Source of the DNA: CAADGY01 sp900696665
GTDB lineage: Bacteria > Acidobacteriota > Terriglobia > Bryobacterales > Bryobacteraceae
Length of the DNA stretch: 64,000 bases
Direction: 5' to 3'
Assembly: GCA_035063885.1 (NCBI GenBank)
Contig: JAPSFM010000007.1
Span: 1 to 64,000, forward strand
The notes below the pieces were generated by a model, which was given only the letters and a program-made list of their open reading frames with translations, was not told the DNA's origin and made no database searches. Both the position numbers and the translations under genes were made by a program. Positions 17,858-26,530 of this stretch are shown one piece after another (the stretch's first letter is position 1; each line of letters opens with the position of its first letter).

Positions 17858-18916
17858 ATGCGGGCAGCGGTGTATCGCGGTTCGGGCACTGTGTCGGTTG
17901 AAGAGATTCCTACTCCCGCCATCGGGCGTGGAGAGATACTCGTGCGGGTCGAAAGCTGCGGAATCTGCCACACCGACCTGAAGAAAATTGAATACAACCT
18001 TTTACCGCCCCCAAGAATCTATGGTCATGAGACTGCGGGTGCGGTCGTAGCGGTCGGGGAGGGCGTTCGAGCGTTCTCGATTGGCGACCGTGTAGTGGTG
18101 TTCCACCATGTCCCCTGCGGGACCTGCTTCTACTGCCGCAAAAAGCTGTATGCGCAGTGCGACCAGTATAAGAGAGTTGGAGTTACAGCCGGATTCGAGC
18201 CTGCCGGCGGTGGATTTTCCCAATACGTGCGAGTGATGGACTGGATTGTCGAGCGCGGTGTCGAAAAGATCCCGGATGGGGTTCCCTTCGATATAGCCTG
18301 CCTTGTCGAGCCCGTAAACACCTGCCTGAAGGCGGTGGTGCAGGCTGATCCACAGCGGGATGAGACGGTGCTGATCCTTGGGCAGGGGCCCATCGGCTTG
18401 CTCTTTACGATGTTGGTGCATCGCCTGGGGTCGACGGTCGTCGCGACGGATACCATAAGCGCGCGTCGTGAATTGTCTGTTCGTGCGGGTGCGGCGGAAT
18501 GTTGGGACCCGCGAGCCGTCAGCTTACGTGATAAAATCTTCAACATCACCAAAAAGAGAGGAGCGGACCTTGTTATCGTGGCGGCCTCCGCTCCGGAACT
18601 GGCGCGCGATGCGATAGCGTGTTCGCGGCCGGGAAGCCGTATTTTGTTTTTCGCACAGACTTCGGACAAGGAGCGGATTGAGGTGTCCGGTGCGGATATC
18701 TGTGTGGGCGAGCGGGTATTATTTGGATCCTATAGCGCTTCGGTTGACTTGCAAAGGCAGTCAGCGGAGCTTGTATTTAGCGGCGAACTGCCGGTTGAAA
18801 ATCTTATTTCCCACCGGATTCCACTTAATCAAATCTCCGCAGGCTTTCAACTGGCATTGCATCCCGACGCTAAATCCTTGAAGATAATAGTTCAACCACA
18901 GAGGTGGTCAGAGTGA
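17858..18916 (+). CDS. zinc-dependent medium-chain alcohol dehydrogenase, hopanoid operon copy 1
   Basis: A 352-residue MDR-family oxidoreductase. The catalytic zinc ligands are Cys37 (ESCGICHTD) and the His57-Glu58 pair (YGHETAG); the structural zinc site is CGTCFYCRKKLYAQC (CX2CX2CX7C). The nucleotide-binding motif is GQGPIGLLF. I took the ATG at MRAAVYRGSG because the 19 upstream residues do not match the family. It lies between hpnG and hpnC and overlaps the second dehydrogenase by 4 nt. Its substrate is unknown; position suggests action on the ribose-derived hopanoid side chain (inference). Confidence 0.88.
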   Translation: MRAAVYRGSGTVSVEEIPTPAIGRGEILVRVESCGICHTDLKKIEYNLLPPPRIYGHETAGAVVAVGEGVRAFSIGDRVVVFHHVPCGTCFYCRKKLYAQCDQYKRVGVTAGFEPAGGGFSQYVRVMDWIVERGVEKIPDGVPFDIACLVEPVNTCLKAVVQADPQRDETVLILGQGPIGLLFTMLVHRLGSTVVATDTISARRELSVRAGAAECWDPRAVSLRDKIFNITKKRGADLVIVAASAPELARDAIACSRPGSRILFFAQTSDKERIEVSGADICVGERVLFGSYSASVDLQRQSAELVFSGELPVENLISHRIPLNQISAGFQLALHPDAKSLKIIVQPQRWSE

Positions 18917-19953
18917 AGACACAGATGATGGCTGCCGTGCTCTACGGCAAGGAGCATTTGCAGGTAGAAGAGGTAGCCATACCAGAGGTCCAAAGCGGTG
19001 ATGTGCTCGTTCGCGTCAGAGCGGCGCTCACCTGCGGGACAGACGTGAAGGTATTTCGCCGCGGCTATCATGCGCGAATGATTGTACCGCCGGCCCTTTT
19101 CGGACACGAATTGGCGGGGGATGTAGTTGCGGTTGGCGCCGGGGTCAGCCGTTTCAGGCCTGGAGACCGCGTAGTGGCCGCCAATTCCGCTCCCTGTCTC
19201 GAATGTTTCTATTGCCGGCGCGGGCTGGAAAATCTTTGTGAAGATCTGCTTTTCAATAACGGGGCGTATGCGGAATACATCCGGATTCCGGGGCGTATCG
19301 TAGAGCGGAATACCTACGAAATTCCGCCCCACATCAGTTATCAGGATGCGGCGCTAATCGAGCCTCTTGCCTGTGTTTTGCGGGGCCTAGAAGAAACTGG
19401 GTTGCGCGCGGGTGACACTGTAGCCGTTATTGGATTGGGCCCCATCGGCTTGATGTTCGTGCGTTTGGCGAAAGTTTTTGGCGCGCGGGTGATTGCCTTT
19501 GGACGGCGGCCCACGCAATTGGAGAGGGCCATCAGAATGGGCGCGGAGGAGGCGGTTTCGACCGGCACCGATCCGAACCCCGTGAAAACGGCGAAGAACC
19601 TTACGAACGGGCGCGGTGTCGATATCGCGATCGAAGCGGTCGGCAAACCGGAAACCTGGGAGATGGCGGTAGGAATGGTCCGCCGCGGCGGATGTGTAAA
19701 CTTTTTCGGAGGCTGCCCGAATGAAAGCCGGGTGACGCTGGATACCGCAACGTTGCACTACTCTGAAATCACGTGCCGGGCCAGTTTCCACCACACGCCG
19801 ATGCACGTGCGCGCGGCGCTGGATGCGGTGGCCCGCGGCGACATTCGAGCGCGGGATTTTGTCAACGGCGAAGAGCCGTTGACCAATCTGCTGGAAGTGA
19901 TGCGGCATCTGATGAGCCATAACGGCCATCTGAAAACCGCCATTCTGCCGTAA
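18913..19953 (+). CDS. zinc-dependent medium-chain alcohol dehydrogenase, hopanoid operon copy 2
   Basis: A 346-residue MDR oxidoreductase of the sorbitol/threonine dehydrogenase group. It shows catalytic Cys in AALTCGTDVKVFRRG, FGHELAG, the structural site CLECFYCRRGLENLC, and the Rossmann motif GLGPIGLMFV. The GTG overlaps the first dehydrogenase's stop by 4 nt (GTGA), so the two are translated together and may form a heteromer; other in-frame starts lie at 18904, 18925 and 18928. Only about one third of positions look shared with copy 1, so they are not a recent duplication. hpnC follows. Confidence 0.88.
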   Translation: MKTQMMAAVLYGKEHLQVEEVAIPEVQSGDVLVRVRAALTCGTDVKVFRRGYHARMIVPPALFGHELAGDVVAVGAGVSRFRPGDRVVAANSAPCLECFYCRRGLENLCEDLLFNNGAYAEYIRIPGRIVERNTYEIPPHISYQDAALIEPLACVLRGLEETGLRAGDTVAVIGLGPIGLMFVRLAKVFGARVIAFGRRPTQLERAIRMGAEEAVSTGTDPNPVKTAKNLTNGRGVDIAIEAVGKPETWEMAVGMVRRGGCVNFFGGCPNESRVTLDTATLHYSEITCRASFHHTPMHVRAALDAVARGDIRARDFVNGEEPLTNLLEVMRHLMSHNGHLKTAILP

Positions 19954-20008
19954 CCGGATTTTGAGCGCATTTCTCTCACCGAGGGATTTCGTTGCATCTC
20001 CGGACAGC

Positions 20009-20881
20009 ATGGACCGGACGTGGACGGAAGCGGATTCTCTAGCCTACACTCGCTGGCTGGCAACGAGCCATTACGAGAATTTCCACGTAGTTTCGTTCCT
20101 TCTTCCAAAGCGGCTTCACCAGGACTTTTACAACGTCTATGCGTTTTGCCGGTGGGCTGACGATTTAGGGGATGAGATCGGCGATCGCGCCGAGAGCCTG
20201 CGATTGCTCTGCTGGTGGCGCGGCGAGTTGTCGGCCCTCTACGATGGACAAGCGGCACACCCCGTATTCGTCGCACTCAGAACGACCGTGAAGCGCCACG
20301 GCCTGCCTCGCGATCCTTTCTCCAACCTCATCACCGCGTTCGAGCTTGACCAGACAAAAACACGGTACGAGAACTGGGACGAACTGTTTCATTACTGCCG
20401 CTATTCCGCAAATCCGGTCGGCAGGCTGGTGCTCCATCTCTGCGGCTATCACGATCCCGGGCGCCAGGCACTGTCTGATGCCACCTGTACCGCGCTGCAA
20501 CTTGCCAATCACTGGCAGGATGTCGCGGTGGATCTCCAAAAGGATCGTTTATACCTGCCGCTGGAACTGCTGGCAAAGCATGCCTGTTCTGTTGAAGACA
20601 TATTCGCGCGGCGGTTCACTCCGGCGTTTGCGGCCGCCATGCAGGAAGCGGTGGATGTCGCCAGGCGTCTGTTCCAAACGGGGTTGCCTCTGACTCGAAC
20701 AGTGAATCGCCGGCTCGCAATCGATCTCGAGCTCTTCAGCCGCGGCGGAATGCGGATTCTGGATAAAATCGAACGGCAAGGCTACAACGTCCTGACCCAG
20801 CGCCCCTATGTATCCAAGGCGGAAAAGGTGTGGCTGCTTTTCGGGGCGGTAGCCCGAGCCGTGTTCTTGAGAGCGGCATGA
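20009..20881 (+). CDS. hpnC: squalene synthase HpnC
   Basis: A trans-isoprenyl diphosphate synthase-like protein that converts presqualene diphosphate to hydroxysqualene in the HpnCDE route. The first Asp-rich motif is WADDLGDE and the second NHWQDVAVDLQKDRLYLP; HYENFHVVSFLLPKRLHQDFY is the typical start of the fold. An in-frame TTG at 19961 would add 16 residues; I prefer the ATG at MDRTWTEADSLAYTRW. 290 residues. Overlaps hpnD by 4 nt (ATGA). Confidence 0.92.
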   Translation: MDRTWTEADSLAYTRWLATSHYENFHVVSFLLPKRLHQDFYNVYAFCRWADDLGDEIGDRAESLRLLCWWRGELSALYDGQAAHPVFVALRTTVKRHGLPRDPFSNLITAFELDQTKTRYENWDELFHYCRYSANPVGRLVLHLCGYHDPGRQALSDATCTALQLANHWQDVAVDLQKDRLYLPLELLAKHACSVEDIFARRFTPAFAAAMQEAVDVARRLFQTGLPLTRTVNRRLAIDLELFSRGGMRILDKIERQGYNVLTQRPYVSKAEKVWLLFGAVARAVFLRAA

Positions 20882-21798
20882 CGCAGACGCTCGCACAGAG
20901 CTACCGGTATTGCCGGCGGGTGGCGCGCGCCCGCGCTAAGAACTTCTACTATTCCTTCCTGCTGCTTTCACGCACGCAGCGCGATGCGATGTGCGCCGTG
21001 TATGCATTTATGCGCCAGTGCGACGACTTGAGCGATGATCCCGCCCGCGGGAGCGAAGAGGCGGCACGAGCCTCCCTCGAACGCTGGCGTGTGGATCTCG
21101 ATCGAGCGCTGCGCGGAGATTACGGCGAAAACCCGCTATGGCCGGCCCTCGACGACAGTGTTCAACGCTACGGAATCCCACCGCAATACCTGCACGAGAT
21201 GATCGACGGTGTTACGTCGGACCTGGAACCTCGCCGCGTCGAAACATTCGAGGAGCTTTACCATTACTGTTACCAGGTGGCGTCGGTAGTAGGGCTTACC
21301 GTCGTATACATTTTAGGGTTTCATTCGCGCGCTGCGTTGCCGCTGGCTGAGAAGTGCGGCGTGGCTTTTCAGCTTACGAATATCCTGCGAGACGTCCGGG
21401 AGGACGCGGAACGGAACCGCGTTTACCTTCCCGCCGAAGACCTGGCTTCTTTCGGCGTCGATCCCGGTGGGCTGGCCAAGGGGGACAAAACCGAAGCCTT
21501 CGCCCGCCTCATGGAATTTGAAGCGGGCCGTGCGTTCCGCTATTACCACGATTCTCTCCCGCTGCTGCAGATGGTCCACAACTCCAGCCGGGCCTCCCTG
21601 GAAGCACTGATCCGAATCTACTACCGCCTGCTTGTACGTATTCGGGATTCGGATTATGATGTGCTGCGCAGCCGCATCCGCCTCGCGCCGTGGGAGAAAA
21701 TGGCGATTCTTGCCGGAACCCTCCTGGGCCGCCGTGACCGGTTCTGGCAAAAGCATGCCGCCATCAGCGGCCGCGCGGAGGATAAAAGCCCATGGTAG
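20878..21798 (+). CDS. hpnD: presqualene diphosphate synthase HpnD
   Basis: Condenses two farnesyl diphosphates to presqualene diphosphate, the first committed squalene step. Motifs are SFLLLSRTQRDAMCAVYAFMRQCDDLSDD, YHYCYQVASVVGLTVVYILG and QLTNILRDVREDAERNRVYLP. 306 residues. The ATG overlaps the hpnC stop. The expected partner hpnE, which reduces hydroxysqualene to squalene, does not follow; a sulfatase gene does, overlapping by 7 nt. Confidence 0.94.
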   Translation: MTQTLAQSYRYCRRVARARAKNFYYSFLLLSRTQRDAMCAVYAFMRQCDDLSDDPARGSEEAARASLERWRVDLDRALRGDYGENPLWPALDDSVQRYGIPPQYLHEMIDGVTSDLEPRRVETFEELYHYCYQVASVVGLTVVYILGFHSRAALPLAEKCGVAFQLTNILRDVREDAERNRVYLPAEDLASFGVDPGGLAKGDKTEAFARLMEFEAGRAFRYYHDSLPLLQMVHNSSRASLEALIRIYYRLLVRIRDSDYDVLRSRIRLAPWEKMAILAGTLLGRRDRFWQKHAAISGRAEDKSPW

Positions 21799-23195
21799 CT
21801 GCCGTCAGCCGCCGGGAGTTTTTCCGGAGGGCGTCAGCCGGCGCATTTGCTCGCACACGCCCGTCATCGAAGCCAAACATTCTGTTTTTACTCACTGACG
21901 ATCAGCGATGGGATGCACTCGGCTGCATGGGCCGGCCCGTTATCGAGACCCCAAATATTGACCGGCTGGCCCGGGAAGGAGTGACGTTCGAAAACAACTT
22001 CTGTACGTCAGCCATTTGTATGACCAGCCGGGCCAGCATCTTTACCGGCCTGCATGAACGAACACACGGCATCAGCAGTTTCACGCGGGATTTCACACCG
22101 GAGCAGTTAAGCGCGACGTATCCGCAGATCCTCCGCGAGGCGGGGTACCGGACGGGATTCATAGGCAAGTATGGAGTAGGCAATAATTTGCCGGCTGCGC
22201 ACTTCGATTATTTCAAAGGCTTCCCGGGGCAGGGCCGGTATTATCACGAGCGGAATGGAAAGACGGTACACCTGACGCAAATTCTGGGGGAACAGGCGGC
22301 AGAGTTTCTCGCAAGTACTTCGGACCATCAGCCGTTCTGCTTGTCCGTGAGCTTCAAAGCACCTCATGTGCAAGACGGTGATCCGCGCCAGTTTCTCTAC
22401 GACCCCGCTTTGGAGGGCCTGTACCGCTCTGATTCCATTCCACCGCCCAAGACGGCGGAGGAACGGTACTTTGAGGCATTACCTTCATTCTTGAAGAACT
22501 CCGAGGGCAGGGAACGCTGGAAAATACGTTTTGCCACGCCGGAGATGTACCAGCGATCGGTAAAGGGATATTACCGGCTCATCACGGGCGTGGATGCGGT
22601 CGTCGGAAGCCTGTTGAAGCTGCTCGAAACAAGGCGTCTGCTGGACAACACGGCTGTGGTCTTCACGTCCGATAACGGCTTCTTTCTGGGCGAGCACGGG
22701 CTGGCGGGTAAATGGCTCATGCATGAGGAATCCATCAGAACTCCGCTGATCATCCGGGACCCTCACCTAACGTCCTCGCGAGGCGGCAGCCGGGTAAAGA
22801 GACCGGCGTTGAATGTGGATATCGCTCCCACTCTGCTCGGCCTGGCTGGTTTGGAGCCGCCCCGGGCGATGCAGGGCCGGGACCTTGCGCCGCTCCTGGC
22901 GGGTAAGAACGTGGCTTGGCGGCGTGACTGGTATTACTCACATCTGTTCCAACATCCGAAGATTCCGAGGAGTGAAGGGCTACGCAACCACCGTTGGAAG
23001 TATATCCGCTACCTCGATACAGAACCGGTATATGAGGAGTTGTACGATCTCGAAAGCGATCCCCTGGAAGAACACAACCTGGCACTCGCGAAACAACAGC
23101 CGGCTGTGCTGGCGGGCATGCGTTCGCGCCTGATGACCTGGCGGCGGCGGTTGGGCGAATGGGATCCCGGGCGACGTTGGCGGGAGCCGTCGTGA
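21792..23195 (+). CDS. Tat-exported type I sulfatase
   Basis: A 467-residue arylsulfatase-family protein, probably periplasmic. A Tat-like signal (SRREFFRRASAGAFA) precedes PNILFLLTDDQRWD, whose Asp36-Asp37 bind the metal. The formylglycine motif is Cys76 in ICMTSRASIFTG; the proline of the usual CxPxR is Thr, a variant I recall from environmental sulfatases. DNGFFLGEHGLAGKW supplies another metal site, and a DUF4976-type tail closes it. It overlaps hpnD by 7 nt, so it is translated with the hopanoid operon; its substrate is unknown. A phosphodiesterase activity is an alternative for this superfamily. Confidence 0.88.
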   Translation: MVAAVSRREFFRRASAGAFARTRPSSKPNILFLLTDDQRWDALGCMGRPVIETPNIDRLAREGVTFENNFCTSAICMTSRASIFTGLHERTHGISSFTRDFTPEQLSATYPQILREAGYRTGFIGKYGVGNNLPAAHFDYFKGFPGQGRYYHERNGKTVHLTQILGEQAAEFLASTSDHQPFCLSVSFKAPHVQDGDPRQFLYDPALEGLYRSDSIPPPKTAEERYFEALPSFLKNSEGRERWKIRFATPEMYQRSVKGYYRLITGVDAVVGSLLKLLETRRLLDNTAVVFTSDNGFFLGEHGLAGKWLMHEESIRTPLIIRDPHLTSSRGGSRVKRPALNVDIAPTLLGLAGLEPPRAMQGRDLAPLLAGKNVAWRRDWYYSHLFQHPKIPRSEGLRNHRWKYIRYLDTEPVYEELYDLESDPLEEHNLALAKQQPAVLAGMRSRLMTWRRRLGEWDPGRRWREPS

Positions 23196-23204
23196 GTACG
23201 GAAC

Positions 23205-23555
23205 TCAGCGATTCCCGAAACTCAGAACGACAATTCCGGCGAGGATCATTCCCAGGCCGAGGAACTTGTTCCGCGTCAGCGGCTCTTTAAAGAAAAGCCG
23301 CGACCACAGCAGCGTCCATACGTACCCCAGCGACACCATAGGGTAGAGGATCGTTAGTTCTCCCTCCCGGATGCCGGAAAGATAAAACACTGTAGACAGG
23401 AGAAATAGCGTCACCCCCGCGACGAGCCTCGGGTTGAACAACAGCGTTTTGAGGCAATTCGTTCTTCCCGCGCCCGATTTCAGGAATACGGCGCCGAAAG
23501 AGCCGATGAAAGACCCAATCAGCACCAGGACCATCGAAGAAACGGGAGTGGTCAT
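23205..23555 (-). CDS. small EamA/SMR-type membrane transporter, subunit 2
   Basis: A 116-residue protein with four predicted helices, including a SFIGSFGAVFLKSG helix and LILAGIVVLSFGNR near the end. It resembles ArnF-like halves of drug/metabolite transporters, which flip undecaprenyl-linked sugars or export small cations. It overlaps the upstream subunit gene by 4 nt (ATGA), suggesting an obligate heterodimer. No lipid A gene is nearby, so the substrate is open. Confidence 0.78.
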   Translation of the reverse strand: MTTPVSSMVLVLIGSFIGSFGAVFLKSGAGRTNCLKTLLFNPRLVAGVTLFLLSTVFYLSGIREGELTILYPMVSLGYVWTLLWSRLFFKEPLTRNKFLGLGMILAGIVVLSFGNR

Positions 23556-23962
23556 GACGATCTCGTCCTGCCCAACATGGCTACGCCCGAAACGATAATC
23601 AATATGCCAACCACTTTGAACACGTTCAGGGTTTCTCCAAGCCAGAAGACCGAAAGCACCGTGACCCAGGCGTAGGTGAGCGAAATAACCGGGTAGAGAA
23701 GCGACAACTCACCTTCCCGCAGTGCCAGCACAAGCAGCAAAGTGCTGATTCCATAAAGGGAAAGTCCAGCGAGAAGCGGCGCATTCGTCATCACGGCGAG
23801 CGGTGTGACATGCGGCATCGCACGCAAACCGATCTTGAAAAGAATCTGGGCGAAGGCTCCGAATACCGTACAGCCGAAGACCATGAACGCGGCTTTCCTG
23901 CGATTTTGTGCTTTCTGAGCCACCAATGGTTTAGCGACGACTGTACTCACTGGATCTCCCAA
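23552..23962 (-). CDS. small EamA/SMR-type membrane transporter, subunit 1
   Basis: A 136-residue protein with an approximately 25-residue cytosolic N-terminus and four helices (FMVFGCTVFGAFAQILFKIG, PLLAGLSLYGISTLLLVLAL, LLYPVISLTYAWVTVLSVFW, VVGILIIVSGVAMLG). ALREGELSLLYPVISLTYAW closely parallels GIREGELTILYPMVSLGYVW in subunit 2, so the pair arose by duplication. Likely dimer partners. Confidence 0.78.
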   Translation of the reverse strand: MGDPVSTVVAKPLVAQKAQNRRKAAFMVFGCTVFGAFAQILFKIGLRAMPHVTPLAVMTNAPLLAGLSLYGISTLLLVLALREGELSLLYPVISLTYAWVTVLSVFWLGETLNVFKVVGILIIVSGVAMLGRTRSS

Positions 23963-24023
23963 GCGTCCTCCATAATAGCAACAGCGGCGGCGTTTCTGCT
24001 GTATCGTTCCACCGGCGCAACAG

Positions 24024-24920
24024 CTAGGGTTTTCGTAAACTCGGCGGCGGACTGGTGCGAGGCGCCGCCTGGGACGGAGACGGTTCTGGTACTCCGGGTT
24101 CCTCAGGCGGCGGGGGAGGCGGCATATCCTGGTGCTCCGGTTTGCATTCTCCGATTTGAACGAGGAATCGGGCGATGGTTCTCCATCCGTCGCCCTGGCG
24201 CCGCTCGACGTGGTATGACTTCGAAGTGGCGTCCGCGCGTATGCGAATTGCAGGCTGCGAAACCTCGATGTGCTTCACCGGGATCGGCCGGGTACTTACT
24301 TGCCTCAGCATCCACGAATCTCCGCCGGTCATGGATTCGTATAGCTCGTGACGCGCACCATTCTCTCCGGTATGAAGCCGATCGATCAGCAGCACTCCGC
24401 TGGTGCGCGTGTCAAACCAGAACTGCTCGATGATGCCGATGCGGCTCTCGCCGAATACAGCACGCTTTCTCCAGGTCGTTCCTCCATCCGTAGTCAACAG
24501 AAAAAAGGGATCGCGCGGTGTCGCTAGCAGCAGTTGCCCGCCTGCCCAGCCGCTATTAGGGTCAAGGAACTGGATCTTTTCGAGGCCGGCGGACAATATC
24601 CGCTCATGCGGCTCAAACCACGAGGCGCCGCTGTCTTCGCTCGCCAGCAGCACGGAACTGATGGTGGTGGATGTGTTATGAATGTTACCGGTGAGAAAGA
24701 TCTTCGCTCCGGCAACCGCCGCTTCAGAGAGTTCCAGGTACACGGTACAGGGGTCGGAGACCGAACAACTAAGACCGAGGGTTCGCACCTGTTCTTCCGA
24801 GCATTCGAACGGTAACCGCATCGGCTTGCCGGTGTTCTGCAACCGGTCTGGTGCTGCGGCCTGCGGGAACAAATCAACCGCAAACATCCCTAAGGCCATC
24901 ACCAGAAAGCTCAGCTTCAT
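24024..24920 (-). CDS. secreted BNR/Asp-box repeat protein of unknown function
   Basis: A 298-residue protein with an N-terminal signal peptide (LSFLVMALGMFAVDLF). Three Asp-box-like turns mark a beta-propeller: SEDSGASWFEP, TTDGGTTWRKR and MTGGDSWML, spaced 50-70 residues. This pattern occurs in sialidases and photosystem-assembly-like propellers, but catalytic sialidase residues are not evident. The C-terminus is a proline-rich tail (MPPPPPPEEPG). Two cysteines (FECSEEQ, LSCSVSDPC) may form disulfides. Function unknown. Confidence 0.7.
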   Translation of the reverse strand: MKLSFLVMALGMFAVDLFPQAAAPDRLQNTGKPMRLPFECSEEQVRTLGLSCSVSDPCTVYLELSEAAVAGAKIFLTGNIHNTSTTISSVLLASEDSGASWFEPHERILSAGLEKIQFLDPNSGWAGGQLLLATPRDPFFLLTTDGGTTWRKRAVFGESRIGIIEQFWFDTRTSGVLLIDRLHTGENGARHELYESMTGGDSWMLRQVSTRPIPVKHIEVSQPAIRIRADATSKSYHVERRQGDGWRTIARFLVQIGECKPEHQDMPPPPPPEEPGVPEPSPSQAAPRTSPPPSLRKP

Positions 24921-25009
24921 GCCGCAATGCGATTCTAGCTCAACCCATGAGCGCTTTGAAAGGCGGGCCGGTGGAACCTTGTTTCGCGATGCATGTTAGA
25001 ATTCCTGTC

Positions 25010-25429
25010 GTGGCATTGCGGCAATGGCTGAACAGGCTGAGAAGCAAACCGGATGTTCCATTGCGCGGCGCGCCGGCCGTACGCCGTCAGAAGACGTACT
25101 CCAGCCGTAGCGGCTATGTCTATCAGTACTTTTACCTGGGGCAGCGCCCGGCTCTCCGTGGCGGTGAGCAGGGTATCGAGTACGTGTTTGAAGTGACGGC
25201 GGACCGCAAGATCTCCTTTCCTGTACCGGTCTTCCTGACCAGCCAGGCGGTGAAATCGTGGAATGACTCCCACGGCCGGATTCTCACAAGGACGGAAGAG
25301 TACGCGATTGCAAAAATGGCCTTATTTCAGGCCTTTGACGAACGGACGCACCCGGGTCAGATGAAGCACGAAATACGAGTCCGGCCGGCGGATGTAGAGG
25401 GTATTCTGGAAACGCTCGATATCGATTAG
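25010..25429 (+). CDS. conserved hypothetical protein
   Basis: A 139-residue soluble protein I do not recognise. It begins at a GTG (VALRQWLNRLRSKPDV); the motif TTAGAAT just upstream could be a -10 element, and an in-frame ATG at 24989 is the alternative start. The centre (YSSRSGYVYQYFYLGQRP, GIEYVFEVTADRKISFPV) suggests a beta-sheet domain, with a helical C-terminus (TEEYAIAKMALFQAFDER). It converges with queA, ending 6 bp from its stop. Codon use looks typical of the genome. Confidence 0.65.
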   Translation: MALRQWLNRLRSKPDVPLRGAPAVRRQKTYSSRSGYVYQYFYLGQRPALRGGEQGIEYVFEVTADRKISFPVPVFLTSQAVKSWNDSHGRILTRTEEYAIAKMALFQAFDERTHPGQMKHEIRVRPADVEGILETLDID

Positions 25430-25435
25430 CCTCCA

Positions 25436-26488
25436 TCACAGAATCAGCATGCAGTCGCCGTAGGAATAGAAGCGGTACCGCTGTTCGACGGCGTGGCGGT
25501 ACGCCGCCATCACGAACTTGTGTCCGGCGAAAGCCGCTACCAGAACGAGCAGACTCGATTGCGGCAAGTGGAAGTTGGTGAGCATCGCGCCGGTGACGGC
25601 GAACTGGAAGCCGGGATAAATGAACAGGTCGGTTTCGCCCCTCCGTTTGCCCCGAGCCGCCGTTTCGATGCTCCGGACACTGGTGGTTCCGACGGCGACC
25701 ACGCGCGAGGCAGATTCGATCTGGCGCCATGTATGCTCCGGAATCTCGAAATACTCAGAGTGTACGGAGTGGCGCTCCACCACGTCGGTGTGGATCGGCT
25801 GAAACGTGCCTAATCCAACATGAAGTGTTACGGTAGCGATTGAAACCCCACCCGCGCGGCATTTTTCAAACATCTCCGGCGTAAAGTGCAGGCCGGCCGT
25901 CGGCGCGGCGACCGAGCCCGCCTCCCGCGCGAAGACGGTCTGATAGCGCTCGCGGTCCTCCGGTGAATCCGGACGCCGGATATACGGCGGCAGCGGCACA
26001 TGGCCTATGCGATCCAGTGCGTCATAGATATCGCCGGCGCCTTCGAACCGGATCATGCGCTCTCCAAATTCACCACGACCGGTGATTTCGGCTTCGAGGC
26101 CGCCCTCAAAGCGAACGCGTTCTCCGACCTGCATCTTGCGGCCGGGCCGCACCAGTGCTTCCCATGTTTTCCGGTCTTCAGAGATGGGACGAAGCAAAAA
26201 AACCTCGACACGCCCCGTCAGATACTGCCACCGCTTGGGGTTGTTCTTGCCGATAGGAAGCGAGCGTGTCCCCACGCGGCGGCCAAAGAGGCGGGAAGGA
26301 AACACCTTGGAATCGTTCACAACCAGGCAATCCTCTCGAGAGAGGAATTCCGGAAGGTCCCGGAACATTCTGTCTTCCCAACTTGCGGCGCCGCGATGGA
26401 GAACGAGCATTCTTGATGCGGCACGGTCGTCGAGCGGGCGTTGCGCGATCAGCTCTTCCGGCAGGTGATAATCGAATTCAGAGACATC
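25436..26488 (-). CDS. queA: S-adenosylmethionine:tRNA ribosyltransferase-isomerase
   Basis: Transfers the ribosyl moiety of SAM to preQ1 in tRNA, forming epoxyqueuosine. Motifs: FDYHLPEELIAQRPL at the N-terminus, NDSKVFPSRLFG, the SVAAPTAGLHFT block, TLHVGLGTFQPI, and NFHLPQSSLLVLVAAFAG near the end. I chose the GTG before DVSEFDYHLPEEL; in-frame ATGs at 26509 and 26512 add only a few residues. 350 residues. Divergent from tsaD. Confidence 0.95.
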   Translation of the reverse strand, partial: DVSEFDYHLPEELIAQRPLDDRAASRMLVLHRGAASWEDRMFRDLPEFLSREDCLVVNDSKVFPSRLFGRRVGTRSLPIGKNNPKRWQYLTGRVEVFLLRPISEDRKTWEALVRPGRKMQVGERVRFEGGLEAEITGRGEFGERMIRFEGAGDIYDALDRIGHVPLPPYIRRPDSPEDRERYQTVFAREAGSVAAPTAGLHFTPEMFEKCRAGGVSIATVTLHVGLGTFQPIHTDVVERHSVHSEYFEIPEHTWRQIESASRVVAVGTTSVRSIETAARGKRRGETDLFIYPGFQFAVTGAMLTNFHLPQSSLLVLVAAFAGHKFVMAAYRHAVEQRYRFYSYGDCMLIL

Positions 26489-26530
26489 CACGCAAGACGA
26501 TTGTCTCATCACGGACAGGCAGGCAGCGTA

